From Bryobacterales bacterium (GTDB lineage Bacteria; Acidobacteriota; Terriglobia; Bryobacterales; Bryobacteraceae), in NCBI GenBank assembly GCA_016721425.1, contig JADKID010000041.1, forward strand, positions 124,001 to 188,000: 64,000 nt of DNA, given 5' to 3'. The first letter of the stretch is position 1, and each line of letters starts with the position of its first letter. The translations under genes were made by a program, and so were the position numbers. Shown piece after piece: positions 16,324 to 24,144 of this stretch. The notes beneath the pieces are model-generated. The model saw only the letters and a program-made list of their open reading frames with translations. It searched no databases and had not been told where the DNA came from.

Positions 16324-17625
16324 ATGGAACAACTATTATCAATGGCGACCGCTACGCTCGATCGTGACATTATCGTCACCTCACTCTCAAACGGCATCCG
16401 TGTCATCACGGAGCCTATGCCCGCCGTGCGCAGTGTCGCAGTAGGCTTTTGGATCGGCACCGGCTCGCGGTGCGAACAGATCAAGGAGAACGGCTCGTCC
16501 CACTTCATTGAGCACATGCTCTTCAAGGGCACGCCCAAGCGCTCAGCCGAAGACATCGCCCGTGAAGTAGACGCCATTGGCGGCCATCTCGATGCCTTCA
16601 CCGGCCGCGAACTGGTCGGCTACAACACTAAGGTGCTCGACGAGCATCTGCCCATCGCCTTCGAGATTCTGGCCGACATGCTCATGCATCCGCGTTTCGA
16701 TGCCGAAGACATCGAGAAGGAAAAGGGCGTCGTGCTGGAAGAGCTGAAGATGGAAACCGATAGCCCGGAGAGCTTCGTCCACGAGCTCTTCGTCAGCAAC
16801 TTCTGGAAAAGCCATCCGCTCGGCCGCCCCATTCTCGGCACAAAGAAGACCATTGGCAGCTTCAGCTCCGAGAACCTCCGCGATTACCACAACCGCTACT
16901 ACCGCCCCGAGAATCTCACGGTCACCGCCGCCGGCAATCTCCGCCACGACGAGCTGGTCCGCCTGGCCGAGCATCACCTGCGCGAGTTGAAAGTGGGTGG
17001 GGTGGAGCCGAAGTTTGTTCCGCCCGCGCCCGAGGCGCCGCTGCTCCTCAAAAACCGCAGCAGCCTCCAGCAGGTCCACGTCTGCCTGGGTGTGCCCATG
17101 CACGCGGCCATGCACCCGCTGCGCTTCGCCTGCTATACGCTGAACGTCATTCTCGGCGGCGGCATGAGCTCGCGCTTGTTCCAGAACATCCGCGAGCGCC
17201 AGGGGCTGGCTTACTCGATCTTCTCCGAGCTGAACCTCTACCGCGATACCGGCATGCTGGCCGTCTACGCCGCCACGTCGGCCGATACCACGCGCAAGCT
17301 GGTCGAGAACGTGATGCTGGAGCTGCGCCGGCTGAAGAACGATCCGCTGCCCGCCGTGGAGCTGCGCCACGCCAAGGACCATATGAAGGGCTCGCTCATG
17401 CTCAGCCTGGAATCCACCTCCAGCCGCATGGGCAATCTCGCCCGCCAGTGGATGAATTTCAACCGATTCTTCACGCTCGACGAGCTGGCCGATTCCATCG
17501 AAGCTGTCACCGCCGAGGACGTCCAGGCGGTGGCCCGCGAGTACTTCCACACTGAGAAGATCGGGCTGGCAATGCTGGGCCGCCTCGACGGCCTCAAGCT
17601 GACGCGCGACGACCTGAACTGCTAA
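16324..17625 (+). CDS. Zinc metalloprotease, M16 (pitrilysin/processing peptidase) family
   Basis: 433 residues: one active N-terminal half and a C-terminal half with the usual 'SSRLFQNIRERQGLAYSI' motif, the single-chain size of bacterial mitochondrial-processing-peptidase relatives. The inverted zinc motif H60-F-I-E63-H64 is intact, with the third ligand Glu in 'VVLEELKMETD'. No signal peptide is seen, so it is probably cytoplasmic or exported atypically; targets unknown. The frame is open for more than 400 codons upstream, but that stretch is antisense to the permease and is not coding. ATG 16342 is an alternative start. Confidence 0.93.
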   Translation: MEQLLSMATATLDRDIIVTSLSNGIRVITEPMPAVRSVAVGFWIGTGSRCEQIKENGSSHFIEHMLFKGTPKRSAEDIAREVDAIGGHLDAFTGRELVGYNTKVLDEHLPIAFEILADMLMHPRFDAEDIEKEKGVVLEELKMETDSPESFVHELFVSNFWKSHPLGRPILGTKKTIGSFSSENLRDYHNRYYRPENLTVTAAGNLRHDELVRLAEHHLRELKVGGVEPKFVPPAPEAPLLLKNRSSLQQVHVCLGVPMHAAMHPLRFACYTLNVILGGGMSSRLFQNIRERQGLAYSIFSELNLYRDTGMLAVYAATSADTTRKLVENVMLELRRLKNDPLPAVELRHAKDHMKGSLMLSLESTSSRMGNLARQWMNFNRFFTLDELADSIEAVTAEDVQAVAREYFHTEKIGLAMLGRLDGLKLTRDDLNC

Positions 17626-17629
17626 CACC

Positions 17630-18424
17630 ATGGGCCTACGGCACCCAATCCGGCTCGCTCTTCTCCTGCTACTGGCGATGTCGCTCCACGCCGTCGATTT
17701 CGGTGGATTGAAGCCGCAGGGCTACGTCAGCGATTTCGCCGGTGTCGTCGATCCAGCGGCCAAGCAGGAGCTCGAGGCCTACTGCGCCCGCGTCAAGGCC
17801 GCCACCGGCGCCGAGATCGCGCTGGTGACACTCGCTTCGCTGGAGGGCGAGCCCATCGAGGACGTGGCCAACGTCATGTTCCGCAAGTGGGGCATCGGCG
17901 CCAAGGGCAACAACGAGGGCATTCTGCTGCTGCTCTCCATCAGCGATCGCCGCAGCCGCCTGGAGGTGGGCTATGGACTGGAGCCCATCATTCCGGATGG
18001 CTACGCCGGCAGCGTCATTCGGGAAATGCGCCCAGCTCTCCGCGAGCGCAACTACGGCCAGGCCCTCGCCGATGCCGCGCGCTCCATCGGCGACACCGTC
18101 GCCAAGGCCAAGGGTGTCCAGATCGGCGTCAACGCACCCATGCAGCGGTCGCGGCGGCCCTCGAGCGGATTTCCGGTCGAGGTGGCGTATGCCGTCGGGG
18201 CGGTGATTCTACTGGCTCTCCTCAGCCGTGGCGGGCGCGGCGGGCGCGGCGGACGCGGTGGCGGCACCGGCAACTTCCTGATGGGCATGATGCTCGGGCA
18301 ACTGCTCGGCGGCGGAGGCCGCTCCAGCTCTGGCGGCGGCTTCGGCGGCTCCGATTCCGGAGACAGCTTTGGCGGCTTTGGCGGTGGAGACTCCGGCGGC
18401 GGCGGCGCCTCCAGCGATTGGTAG
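17630..18424 (+). CDS. Secreted TPM-domain protein (YgcG-like)
   Basis: 264 residues. Signal peptide in the first ~20 residues, then a TPM domain ('GYVSDFAGVVD', 'TGAEIALVTLASLEG', 'NNEGILLLLSISDRRSRLEVGYGLE'), one membrane helix near residue 190 ('VEVAYAVGAVILLALL') and a low-complexity Gly/Ser tail ending 'GGGASSDW'. TPM proteins of this form are membrane-anchored, often encoded with LemA, and have no settled biochemical role (photosystem repair in plants, phosphatase activity reported for some). Starts 4 bases after the protease stop, so probably co-transcribed. Confidence 0.88.
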   Translation: MGLRHPIRLALLLLLAMSLHAVDFGGLKPQGYVSDFAGVVDPAAKQELEAYCARVKAATGAEIALVTLASLEGEPIEDVANVMFRKWGIGAKGNNEGILLLLSISDRRSRLEVGYGLEPIIPDGYAGSVIREMRPALRERNYGQALADAARSIGDTVAKAKGVQIGVNAPMQRSRRPSSGFPVEVAYAVGAVILLALLSRGGRGGRGGRGGGTGNFLMGMMLGQLLGGGGRSSSGGGFGGSDSGDSFGGFGGGDSGGGGASSDW

Positions 18425-18437
18425 ATTGCGAATCCCC

Positions 18438-19157
18438 ATGGAACACATCGACAAGATACTCAACCAACTCGTGGAAAAGCTCCGGGACGCCCACGGCAAG
18501 AGGCTCCGCTCGGTGATCCTCTACGGCTCCGGCGCCACCGGCGAGATCCACGGCGCACACTCCGATCTCAACGTGTTCTGCGTGCTCGATGGCGTCACGC
18601 CCAAGGATCTGGGCGCCGCCGAATCCGTCTTTCAGTGGTGGCGCGAGAAAGGCAACCCCGCGCCGCTGCTGCTCAGCTCCGACGAGGTTCGCACCTCTAC
18701 AGACTGCTTTCCCATCGAGTTCCACGACATCGTCGAACGCCACAAGGTCCTCTACGGCGACGACGTCACCCATACCCTCAAGATTGACGACCGCTTTTAC
18801 CGGGCCCAGGTCGAGCACGAACTTCGCGCCAAGCAGCTCCGCCTGCGCCAGAAGGCCGCCGGCGTGCTCAGCGCCAAGGAACTGCTGCTCCGCCTGATGA
18901 CCGATTCAGTTTCCACGTTTTGCGTCCTCGGCCGCCACGCCCTGCGGCTCGGCGGCTTCGACGCGCCCTGGACCAAGAGCGCCATCGTCGCCAGCCTGCG
19001 CGAGTCCTTCGCCGTTGAGGGCCGCGCATTCGATACGCTGTTGAGTCTGCGCCAGGGCACAACCCGGCCCAGCGACATTGTGCCGCTGGAACTGTTTCAG
19101 ATGTACCTCGATGACATTGCGGCACTCGTCGCCGCTGTGGATAAACTGGATAGCTGA
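18438..19157 (+). CDS. Putative nucleotidyltransferase-fold protein
   Basis: 239 residues. The N-terminal ~100 residues have the pol-beta/MNT-type fold signature: 'SVILYGSGATGEIHGAHSDLNV', i.e. GS followed by a D-x-N where most active enzymes have DxD, so catalysis is uncertain. The remainder is helical and resembles the C-terminal region of the kanamycin-nucleotidyltransferase-like proteins. The substrate is unknown. It sits between the TPM and LemA genes, which are more often adjacent; gaps of 13 and 21 bases point to one operon. ATG 18438 follows a CCCC run without a clear ribosome site; earlier in-frame codons lie inside the TPM gene. Confidence 0.65.
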   Translation: MEHIDKILNQLVEKLRDAHGKRLRSVILYGSGATGEIHGAHSDLNVFCVLDGVTPKDLGAAESVFQWWREKGNPAPLLLSSDEVRTSTDCFPIEFHDIVERHKVLYGDDVTHTLKIDDRFYRAQVEHELRAKQLRLRQKAAGVLSAKELLLRLMTDSVSTFCVLGRHALRLGGFDAPWTKSAIVASLRESFAVEGRAFDTLLSLRQGTTRPSDIVPLELFQMYLDDIAALVAAVDKLDS

Positions 19158-19178
19158 CGAGAAAACGAGGAGAACACT

Positions 19179-19748
19179 ATGAAAATCGCACTGATTGCCA
19201 TCCTGGGAGGACTGCTCCTGATCGGCCTGATGGTCGGCGGCAAGGCCGCTTCCGTGAATAACGAGCTGGTCGCGCAGAAGGAGGCCATCACCGGCTCCTG
19301 GTCCCAGGTGGACGTCGCTTTGCAGCGCCGCGCCGATCTCATCCCCAACCTCGTCGAGAGCGTCAAAGGATTCGCCGCCCAGGAGAAGGGCATTATGGAG
19401 GCCGTCGCCAGCGCCCGCTCCGCGCTGCTCAACGCCAAGTCGCCCGCCGAAAAGATCCAGGCCAACTCCGGCCTCGATTCCGCCATCGGCCGCCTGCTCA
19501 TGATCCAGGAAAACTATCCGCAGCTCAAGTCCAACGAGAACTTCCTGCGCCTCCAGGATGAACTGGCCGGCACCGAGAACCGCATCGCTGTCGAGCGCCG
19601 CAAGTACAACGAGACCGTGCAGAAGTTCAACACCACCATCGGTCTCTTCCCCAACAACATCTTCGCCGGTATGTTCGGTTTCCAGCGCAATGACGATTAC
19701 TTCAAGACCGAGCCCGGCGCCCGCACCGCCCCCAAAGTGAAGTTCTAA
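19179..19748 (+). CDS. lemA: LemA family membrane protein
   Basis: 189 residues, standard length. One N-terminal helix ('IAILGGLLLIGLMVGGKA'), then the LemA signature: 'NNELVAQKEAITGSWSQVDVALQRRADLIPNLVESVKGF' region and 'AVERRKYNETVQKFNTTIGLFPNNIFAGMFGF' region. Forms a coiled-coil-rich domain anchored in the membrane; function poorly defined. Upstream GAGGAGAA gives a good ribosome-binding site. Part of the TPM-nucleotidyltransferase-LemA run. Confidence 0.95.
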   Translation: MKIALIAILGGLLLIGLMVGGKAASVNNELVAQKEAITGSWSQVDVALQRRADLIPNLVESVKGFAAQEKGIMEAVASARSALLNAKSPAEKIQANSGLDSAIGRLLMIQENYPQLKSNENFLRLQDELAGTENRIAVERRKYNETVQKFNTTIGLFPNNIFAGMFGFQRNDDYFKTEPGARTAPKVKF

Positions 19749-19756
19749 GGATCCCC

Positions 19757-21202
19757 ATGTCAGCTCCGATCTTTCCCAACTACATCAATGGCGCCTGGGT
19801 CGAAGGCCCCACGTTTGAGAATCGCAACCCGGCCGACACCAACGACATTGTCGGCCTGCACGGCAAGGGCACGCCCGAGTGCATCGATAACGCCGCCCAC
19901 GCCGCCCAGCAGGCCTTCGCCGGTTGGGCCGGCCTCACCGCGCCGGCGCGCGGCGCGTTCCTCTTCAAGGTCGCCGACATCCTCGACCGCAAGTTCGAGG
20001 CCATCAGCGCCGAGATGACCCGCGAGGAAGGGAAGACCCTGCCCGAGGCCAAGGGCGAGGTCCGCCGCGCCATCAACATCTTCCGCTACTTCGCCGGCGA
20101 GGGATCCCGCCTGGCGGGTGTGCTCGCCCCCAGCGAGCGCGATCGCGTCCACATGTTCGCCATCCGCAAGCCCGTTGGCGTGGTCGGCCTGATCACGCCC
20201 TGGAACTTTCCCAGCGCGATCCCCGCCTGGAAGCTGGCCCCGGCGCTCATCTGCGGCAACACCGTCGTCATGAAGCCCGCCTCTGCCGCGCCGCTCAGTG
20301 CCTGGCGCATCATCGAGGCCTGTCACGAGGCCGGCATCCCCAAGGGCGTCGTCAACTTCGTCTCCGGCTCCGGCAGCGCGCTCGGCAGCGCCCTGGTACA
20401 CGCCAAGCCGCTCAAGGCCATCAGCTTCACCGGTTCCTGCCAGATCGGCCAGTGGCTCCACGCCGAGGCCTCCAAGCGTCATCTGCGCATCCAGCTTGAG
20501 ATGGGCGGAAAGAACCCCACAATCGTGCTGGCCGACGCCGATTTCGCCTCCGCCGTTGAGAACGTCGTCAACGCGTCGTTCTTCTCCACCGGCCAGAAGT
20601 GCACCGCCACCTCTCGCGCCATCGTCGAGGACGCCATCTACGATCGCTTCGTCGAGGCCGTGGTGGAACGCACCAAGAAGCTGAAGGTGGGCGACGGCAT
20701 GCAGCCGGGCATCGACATCGGCCCGTGCGTCGACAAGAGCCAGCTCAACACAGTCCTCCACTACATCGAGGTGGGCCGCAAGGAGGCCGGCGAGCCCGCC
20801 TGCGGCGGCCGCCATCTCACCGAAGGTCCCCATGCCAACGGCTACTTCGTCGAGCCCACCGTCTTTGCGAACGTCACGCCTGACATGGTCATCGCCCGCG
20901 AAGAGATCTTTGGCCCCGTGCTGGCCATCCTGCGCGCCCGCGATTTCAACCACGCTCTGGAGATCGCCAACAGCAGCGAGTTCGGCCTCTCGGCATCCAT
21001 CCAAACCACGAATCTCTCGCGCATGTACGAGTTCATCTACGGTATCGAGGCCGGGCTGGTCACCGTCAATCTGCCCAGCGCCGGCGTCGAATACCAACTC
21101 CCCTTCGGCGGCTCCAAGGATTCCAGTTTCGGTCCCAAGGAACAGGGGCCGGCCGCGATGGAATTTTATAGCGACTACAAGACCATATACGTGAAATACT
21201 AG
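19757..21202 (+). CDS. Aldehyde dehydrogenase, probable 2-oxoglutarate semialdehyde dehydrogenase
   Basis: 481 residues. NAD(P)+-dependent ALDH with 'ITPWNFPSAIPAWKLAPAL', 'FTGSCQIGQ', 'LEMGGKNP' (general base Glu) and the nucleophile Cys in 'FSTGQKCTATSR'. The last motif and overall feel match the group that oxidises 2,5-dioxopentanoate to 2-oxoglutarate. The partner gene immediately downstream, an FAH-family hydrolase of the 2-keto-3-deoxy-pentonate dehydratase kind, makes exactly that substrate, so the pair is read as the last two steps of an oxidative pentose (Weimberg-type) route. Broader succinate-semialdehyde specificity cannot be excluded. Confidence 0.85.
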   Translation: MSAPIFPNYINGAWVEGPTFENRNPADTNDIVGLHGKGTPECIDNAAHAAQQAFAGWAGLTAPARGAFLFKVADILDRKFEAISAEMTREEGKTLPEAKGEVRRAINIFRYFAGEGSRLAGVLAPSERDRVHMFAIRKPVGVVGLITPWNFPSAIPAWKLAPALICGNTVVMKPASAAPLSAWRIIEACHEAGIPKGVVNFVSGSGSALGSALVHAKPLKAISFTGSCQIGQWLHAEASKRHLRIQLEMGGKNPTIVLADADFASAVENVVNASFFSTGQKCTATSRAIVEDAIYDRFVEAVVERTKKLKVGDGMQPGIDIGPCVDKSQLNTVLHYIEVGRKEAGEPACGGRHLTEGPHANGYFVEPTVFANVTPDMVIAREEIFGPVLAILRARDFNHALEIANSSEFGLSASIQTTNLSRMYEFIYGIEAGLVTVNLPSAGVEYQLPFGGSKDSSFGPKEQGPAAMEFYSDYKTIYVKY

Positions 21203-21218
21203 GCAGACCCAAACCGAG

Positions 21219-22061
21219 ATGAAACTAGGACAAGTATGGTGGCAGGGCCGTCTCACCGCGGCCGTCTTTGAAGCCGGGCAGGCCCGCCCGATCCCCGGCT
21301 ATACCGTAAGGGAGCTGGTAGAGCGCGCCGAGCGCGATCACGTCACGCTCACTGAGCTGGCCAATCGTTACGCGATGCGCGGCCACGAGTATCATGAGCC
21401 GGCCATTCCCATTGAGCCGCGCGAAGTGTGGGCCTGCGGCTGCACCTACGAGATGAGCGCGTCGTTCCGCGATGCCGAGCACGGTTCCCGCGAGGGCTTC
21501 TACCGCCACGTCTTCACGAGCCCGCGCCCCGAGATCTTCTTCAAGGGCACCTCGCGCGTCTGCGTCGGACCTGACGCCAAGATTGGCATCCGCCCGGATT
21601 CCAGCTTCACCGCGCCCGAGCCCGAGCTCGCCGTGCTGCTCGGCGCCAAAGGCCGCGTCCTTGGCTACACCCTCGCCAACGACGTCTCGGCCTGGGATAT
21701 CGAGCGCGAAAACCCGCTCTACCTTCCGCAGTCCAAGGTCTACGCCGCCTGCTGCTCGCTGGGTCCGTGGTTCGTCACGCCCGACGAGCTCACAGATCCT
21801 TACAACATCGCGATGTCGCTATCGATTCGCCGCGGCGATCAGATTCTGTTTGAGGGCGAGACCTCCACAGCCAAGCTCGGCCGCAAGATCGAGGTGTTGA
21901 CCGAATACCTGCTGCGCGCCAACCCCGTCCCCTGCGCCAGCGTGCTGCTCACCGGCACCGGCATCATCGTCACCCAGGAGGCAGCCCTCGCCCCCGGCGA
22001 CATCTGCACCATCGCCTCGCCCGCTATCGGCATCCTGGCCAACGAGGCGGCCCTGGTCTAG
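21219..22061 (+). CDS. Fumarylacetoacetate-hydrolase-family protein, probable 2-keto-3-deoxy-pentonate dehydratase
   Basis: 280 residues. The C-terminal FAH fold is recognisable: 'IFFKGTSRVCVGPDAKIGI', the metal-binding 'EPELAVLLGAKGRVLGYTLANDVSAWDIERENPLYLPQSK' region (Glu, Glu and Asp ligands) and 'LTGTGIIV'. Family members hydrate, hydrolyse or dehydrate 2-oxo acids with Mg2+. Because it follows an aldehyde dehydrogenase of the 2-oxoglutarate-semialdehyde type, the best fit is the dehydratase of the Weimberg pathway (compare Caulobacter XylX). Overlaps recX by 4 bases at its 3' end, in convergent orientation. Confidence 0.78.
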   Translation: MKLGQVWWQGRLTAAVFEAGQARPIPGYTVRELVERAERDHVTLTELANRYAMRGHEYHEPAIPIEPREVWACGCTYEMSASFRDAEHGSREGFYRHVFTSPRPEIFFKGTSRVCVGPDAKIGIRPDSSFTAPEPELAVLLGAKGRVLGYTLANDVSAWDIERENPLYLPQSKVYAACCSLGPWFVTPDELTDPYNIAMSLSIRRGDQILFEGETSTAKLGRKIEVLTEYLLRANPVPCASVLLTGTGIIVTQEAALAPGDICTIASPAIGILANEAALV

Positions 22062-22585
22062 CTCTCTTCGTCCATCCCTTCCAGTTGCTCGGCCTCGGCC
22101 GCGAAGCGCTTCAGCACCTGGATTGATGGGCCGCTCGCAAACCCGGCCAGCCGCAGCCGCCGGAACACCGATGCCAGCTTGGCCGGCTCACGCAGCAGCG
22201 TGCCCAGGTCTTTGCCCCGGTATTTGCGCGCCAGCCACTGTTGCACCATTTCGCTCTCGTTTGTGCCCGAAAACGCGTCAGAAGCTGCCTTTTCTGCCAG
22301 TTTTGGCGTCACTTTTTTGCGCAGCAGATCCGAGACCACCCGCTGCCGCCCGAAGTTGCCGCTGCCCGCCCGCGTTTCGGCGAAGTGCTCGGCGTACTTG
22401 CGGTCGTTCAAAGCGCCGTACTCTTTCAACTGCGCCACGATGCCGTCGATGTCGTCGAGATCCGCCGCGCGCCGCCGCAGCTTGTCCTTGAACTCCGACG
22501 CCGTCAGCGCCCGGCCGCTTAATAGCTTGGCGGCGTATTCGCGCAGATCGTCGCGCTCCAGTTTGCGGGGTTGACCGAATGCCAT
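22058..22585 (-). CDS. recX: RecX regulatory protein
   Basis: 175 residues of tandem three-helix repeats: 'YAAKLLSGRALTASEFKDKLRRR', 'IVAQLKEYGALNDRKYAEHFAETR', 'VVSDLLRKKVTPKLAEKA'. RecX binds RecA filaments and limits their growth and strand exchange. AGGTAG stands six bases upstream of the ATG. It is not next to recA here. Confidence 0.9.
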   Translation of the reverse strand: MAFGQPRKLERDDLREYAAKLLSGRALTASEFKDKLRRRAADLDDIDGIVAQLKEYGALNDRKYAEHFAETRAGSGNFGRQRVVSDLLRKKVTPKLAEKAASDAFSGTNESEMVQQWLARKYRGKDLGTLLREPAKLASVFRRLRLAGFASGPSIQVLKRFAAEAEQLEGMDEES

Positions 22586-22650
22586 GGCTACCTTTCATTG
22601 TGCGTGGAGTACACTGAAAGCAGCAAGACTGCATTGATTAAGGAGCTGTG

Positions 22651-22974
22651 ATGGAAGACGACAAGAAGTTCTCATTTTTCTTCCTGGGTCTGGGACTCGG
22701 GGTGGCCGTCGGCATCCTGTTCGCCCCCAAATCCGGTACCGAGACCCGCGAACTCATCAAGGAGAAGGCTGACGAGGGCAAGGAATACCTGAAGCGCCGC
22801 AGCGACGAGCTCAAAGACTCCGCCACCGACATCGTCGATCGCTCCAAGCAGGCACTCGCCCGCCAGAAGGAACAGCTCGCGGCCGCCGTGGAAGCCGGCA
22901 AGTCCGCTTATCGCGAGAAGACGGAAGGCGTCCTCTCCAGCGATCCCAGCGACGAGATCATCGAAGGAGTCTAG
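22651..22974 (+). CDS. YtxH-domain membrane protein
   Basis: 107 residues. One N-terminal glycine-rich helix ('FFFLGLGLGVAVGILFAP') followed by the signature 'KSGTETRELIKEKADEG' and an amphipathic, Lys/Glu-rich helical tail. YtxH proteins are small membrane-anchored, often stress-related proteins of unknown mechanism. AGGAG at 22641-22645 sits five bases before ATG 22651, which decides the start over the adjacent GTG at 22648. Confidence 0.88.
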   Translation: MEDDKKFSFFFLGLGLGVAVGILFAPKSGTETRELIKEKADEGKEYLKRRSDELKDSATDIVDRSKQALARQKEQLAAAVEAGKSAYREKTEGVLSSDPSDEIIEGV

Positions 22975-22992
22975 GCGAAAGCCCCGGTCATC

Positions 22993-23484
22993 ATGGAATC
23001 ATACCTTCTCGCGGCGGTCATCATCTCCGGCATCGCCCTGTTGATGAACGCTTGTGCCTCGATCGGCATCTTTCTGTCCGTGCGCAAGCTCCAGCGGGAC
23101 GTGGCTCCTCTCATCCCCGATGTGAAGGCCACGCTGATGCAGGCACAGACGACCCTGGCCGACACCGCCCGCGACGTGCGTGAAGTGACGGACCGCGCCA
23201 AGGATGTGCTGCATAGCGCCCAGGTGCAGATCGATTACTTCGATCAGGCCAAGGGCGAGATGATCACGCATCTCAAGGTGCAGAGCGAGAGAGTGGAGCT
23301 CGTTCTCGACGACGTTCTCTCGCGGGTACAGGAGACAGTTAGTGTCATTTCCGGCACCGTCCTGCGTCCGGTCCGCGAAGTGAGCGGGATCGTTTCCGGG
23401 GTCAAGGCGGCCGTCCAGGCACTTCTGCTCGGCCGCCGTCCCACCGTCGATCGGGCCACTCACGACGACGAGATGTTCATCTGA
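22993..23484 (+). CDS. DUF948-like single-pass membrane protein
   Basis: 163 residues. N-terminal hydrophobic helix ('AAVIISGIALLMNACASIGIF') followed by a long heptad-like helix with many V/L/A at regular spacing ('LMQAQTTLADTARDVREVTDRAKDVL'), a layout like DUF948 general-stress proteins that often accompany YtxH. No enzymatic motif. It follows the YtxH gene by 18 bases and is presumably in the same operon. Confidence 0.65.
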   Translation: MESYLLAAVIISGIALLMNACASIGIFLSVRKLQRDVAPLIPDVKATLMQAQTTLADTARDVREVTDRAKDVLHSAQVQIDYFDQAKGEMITHLKVQSERVELVLDDVLSRVQETVSVISGTVLRPVREVSGIVSGVKAAVQALLLGRRPTVDRATHDDEMFI

Positions 23485-23536
23485 CTGAGAGCAGGGGCCG
23501 CCGCGGGGCGGTCCTTGTCCAGTGCCGAGGGCAGGG

Positions 23537-24130
23537 TCAGCGCGCTTTGCGCCGGCAACTTGCCACGATCCAGGGGAACGCCTCCACCACCCTCACCTCG
23601 TCGAAAACCCGCCTCAAGAACCTCTCGAAGCTGGCCGGGTTCCAGTGTTGCACATGCTCCGGGTGATTGCCCCAGCCGCTCAGGTACTTGCCTCGCATTA
23701 AATTGCCGGCCTGGAAATAGGGCTCGTGCGGGACCGAAAGGATCACTGCGCCGCGCGCAACCCGCGCCAGTTCCGCCAGCGCCAGTTCCGGGCATTCCAG
23801 ATGCTCCAGCACCTCCAGGCACAGCACAGCGTCCATGCTGCGGTTCGCAAACGGCAGCGCCTGTACCGATCCGCAGACCAGCGCGCGCGGCCCGGCGTGC
23901 CCCCGGAACAGCGCCAGCGCCTCGGGCCGCAGATCCAACGACGTCACCCGCAGCCCGGCGGGCAATACGCCGCGGCGGATCAGTTCCCCCTCGCCGCAGC
24001 CCGCATCCAGCACCGTCGCCGGCGCGGCAGCTTCCACGGCTTCACGGATACGACCAAAAAACCGGCTCAGCAGATACTGCACCACCGGATTTCCGGCGTG
24101 GTATTTTTCCTGGATTGTGACGTCTGCCAT
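23537..24130 (-). CDS. Class I SAM-dependent methyltransferase
   Basis: 197 residues, Rossmann fold with motif I 'VLDAGCGEGELI', a following acidic strand end 'VTSLDLRPEAL' and post-motif 'DAVLCLEVLEHL'. The 'HWNPASFERFLRRVF' segment is typical of the UbiE/Methyltransf_11 type used on sugars, quinones or lipids. Its target is unknown; it is the last gene of a run with a GT39-like and a GT2 enzyme, suggesting cell-surface glycan modification. Confidence 0.88.
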   Translation of the reverse strand: MADVTIQEKYHAGNPVVQYLLSRFFGRIREAVEAAAPATVLDAGCGEGELIRRGVLPAGLRVTSLDLRPEALALFRGHAGPRALVCGSVQALPFANRSMDAVLCLEVLEHLECPELALAELARVARGAVILSVPHEPYFQAGNLMRGKYLSGWGNHPEHVQHWNPASFERFLRRVFDEVRVVEAFPWIVASCRRKAR

Positions 24131-24144
24131 GGTCAGGTTCCGCG

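Noticed and set aside
19760..21256. 498-codon open frame antisense to the aldehyde dehydrogenase
   Set aside because: No start signal or recognisable domain; the composition is Gly/Ala/Asp/Val shadow of the dehydrogenase.
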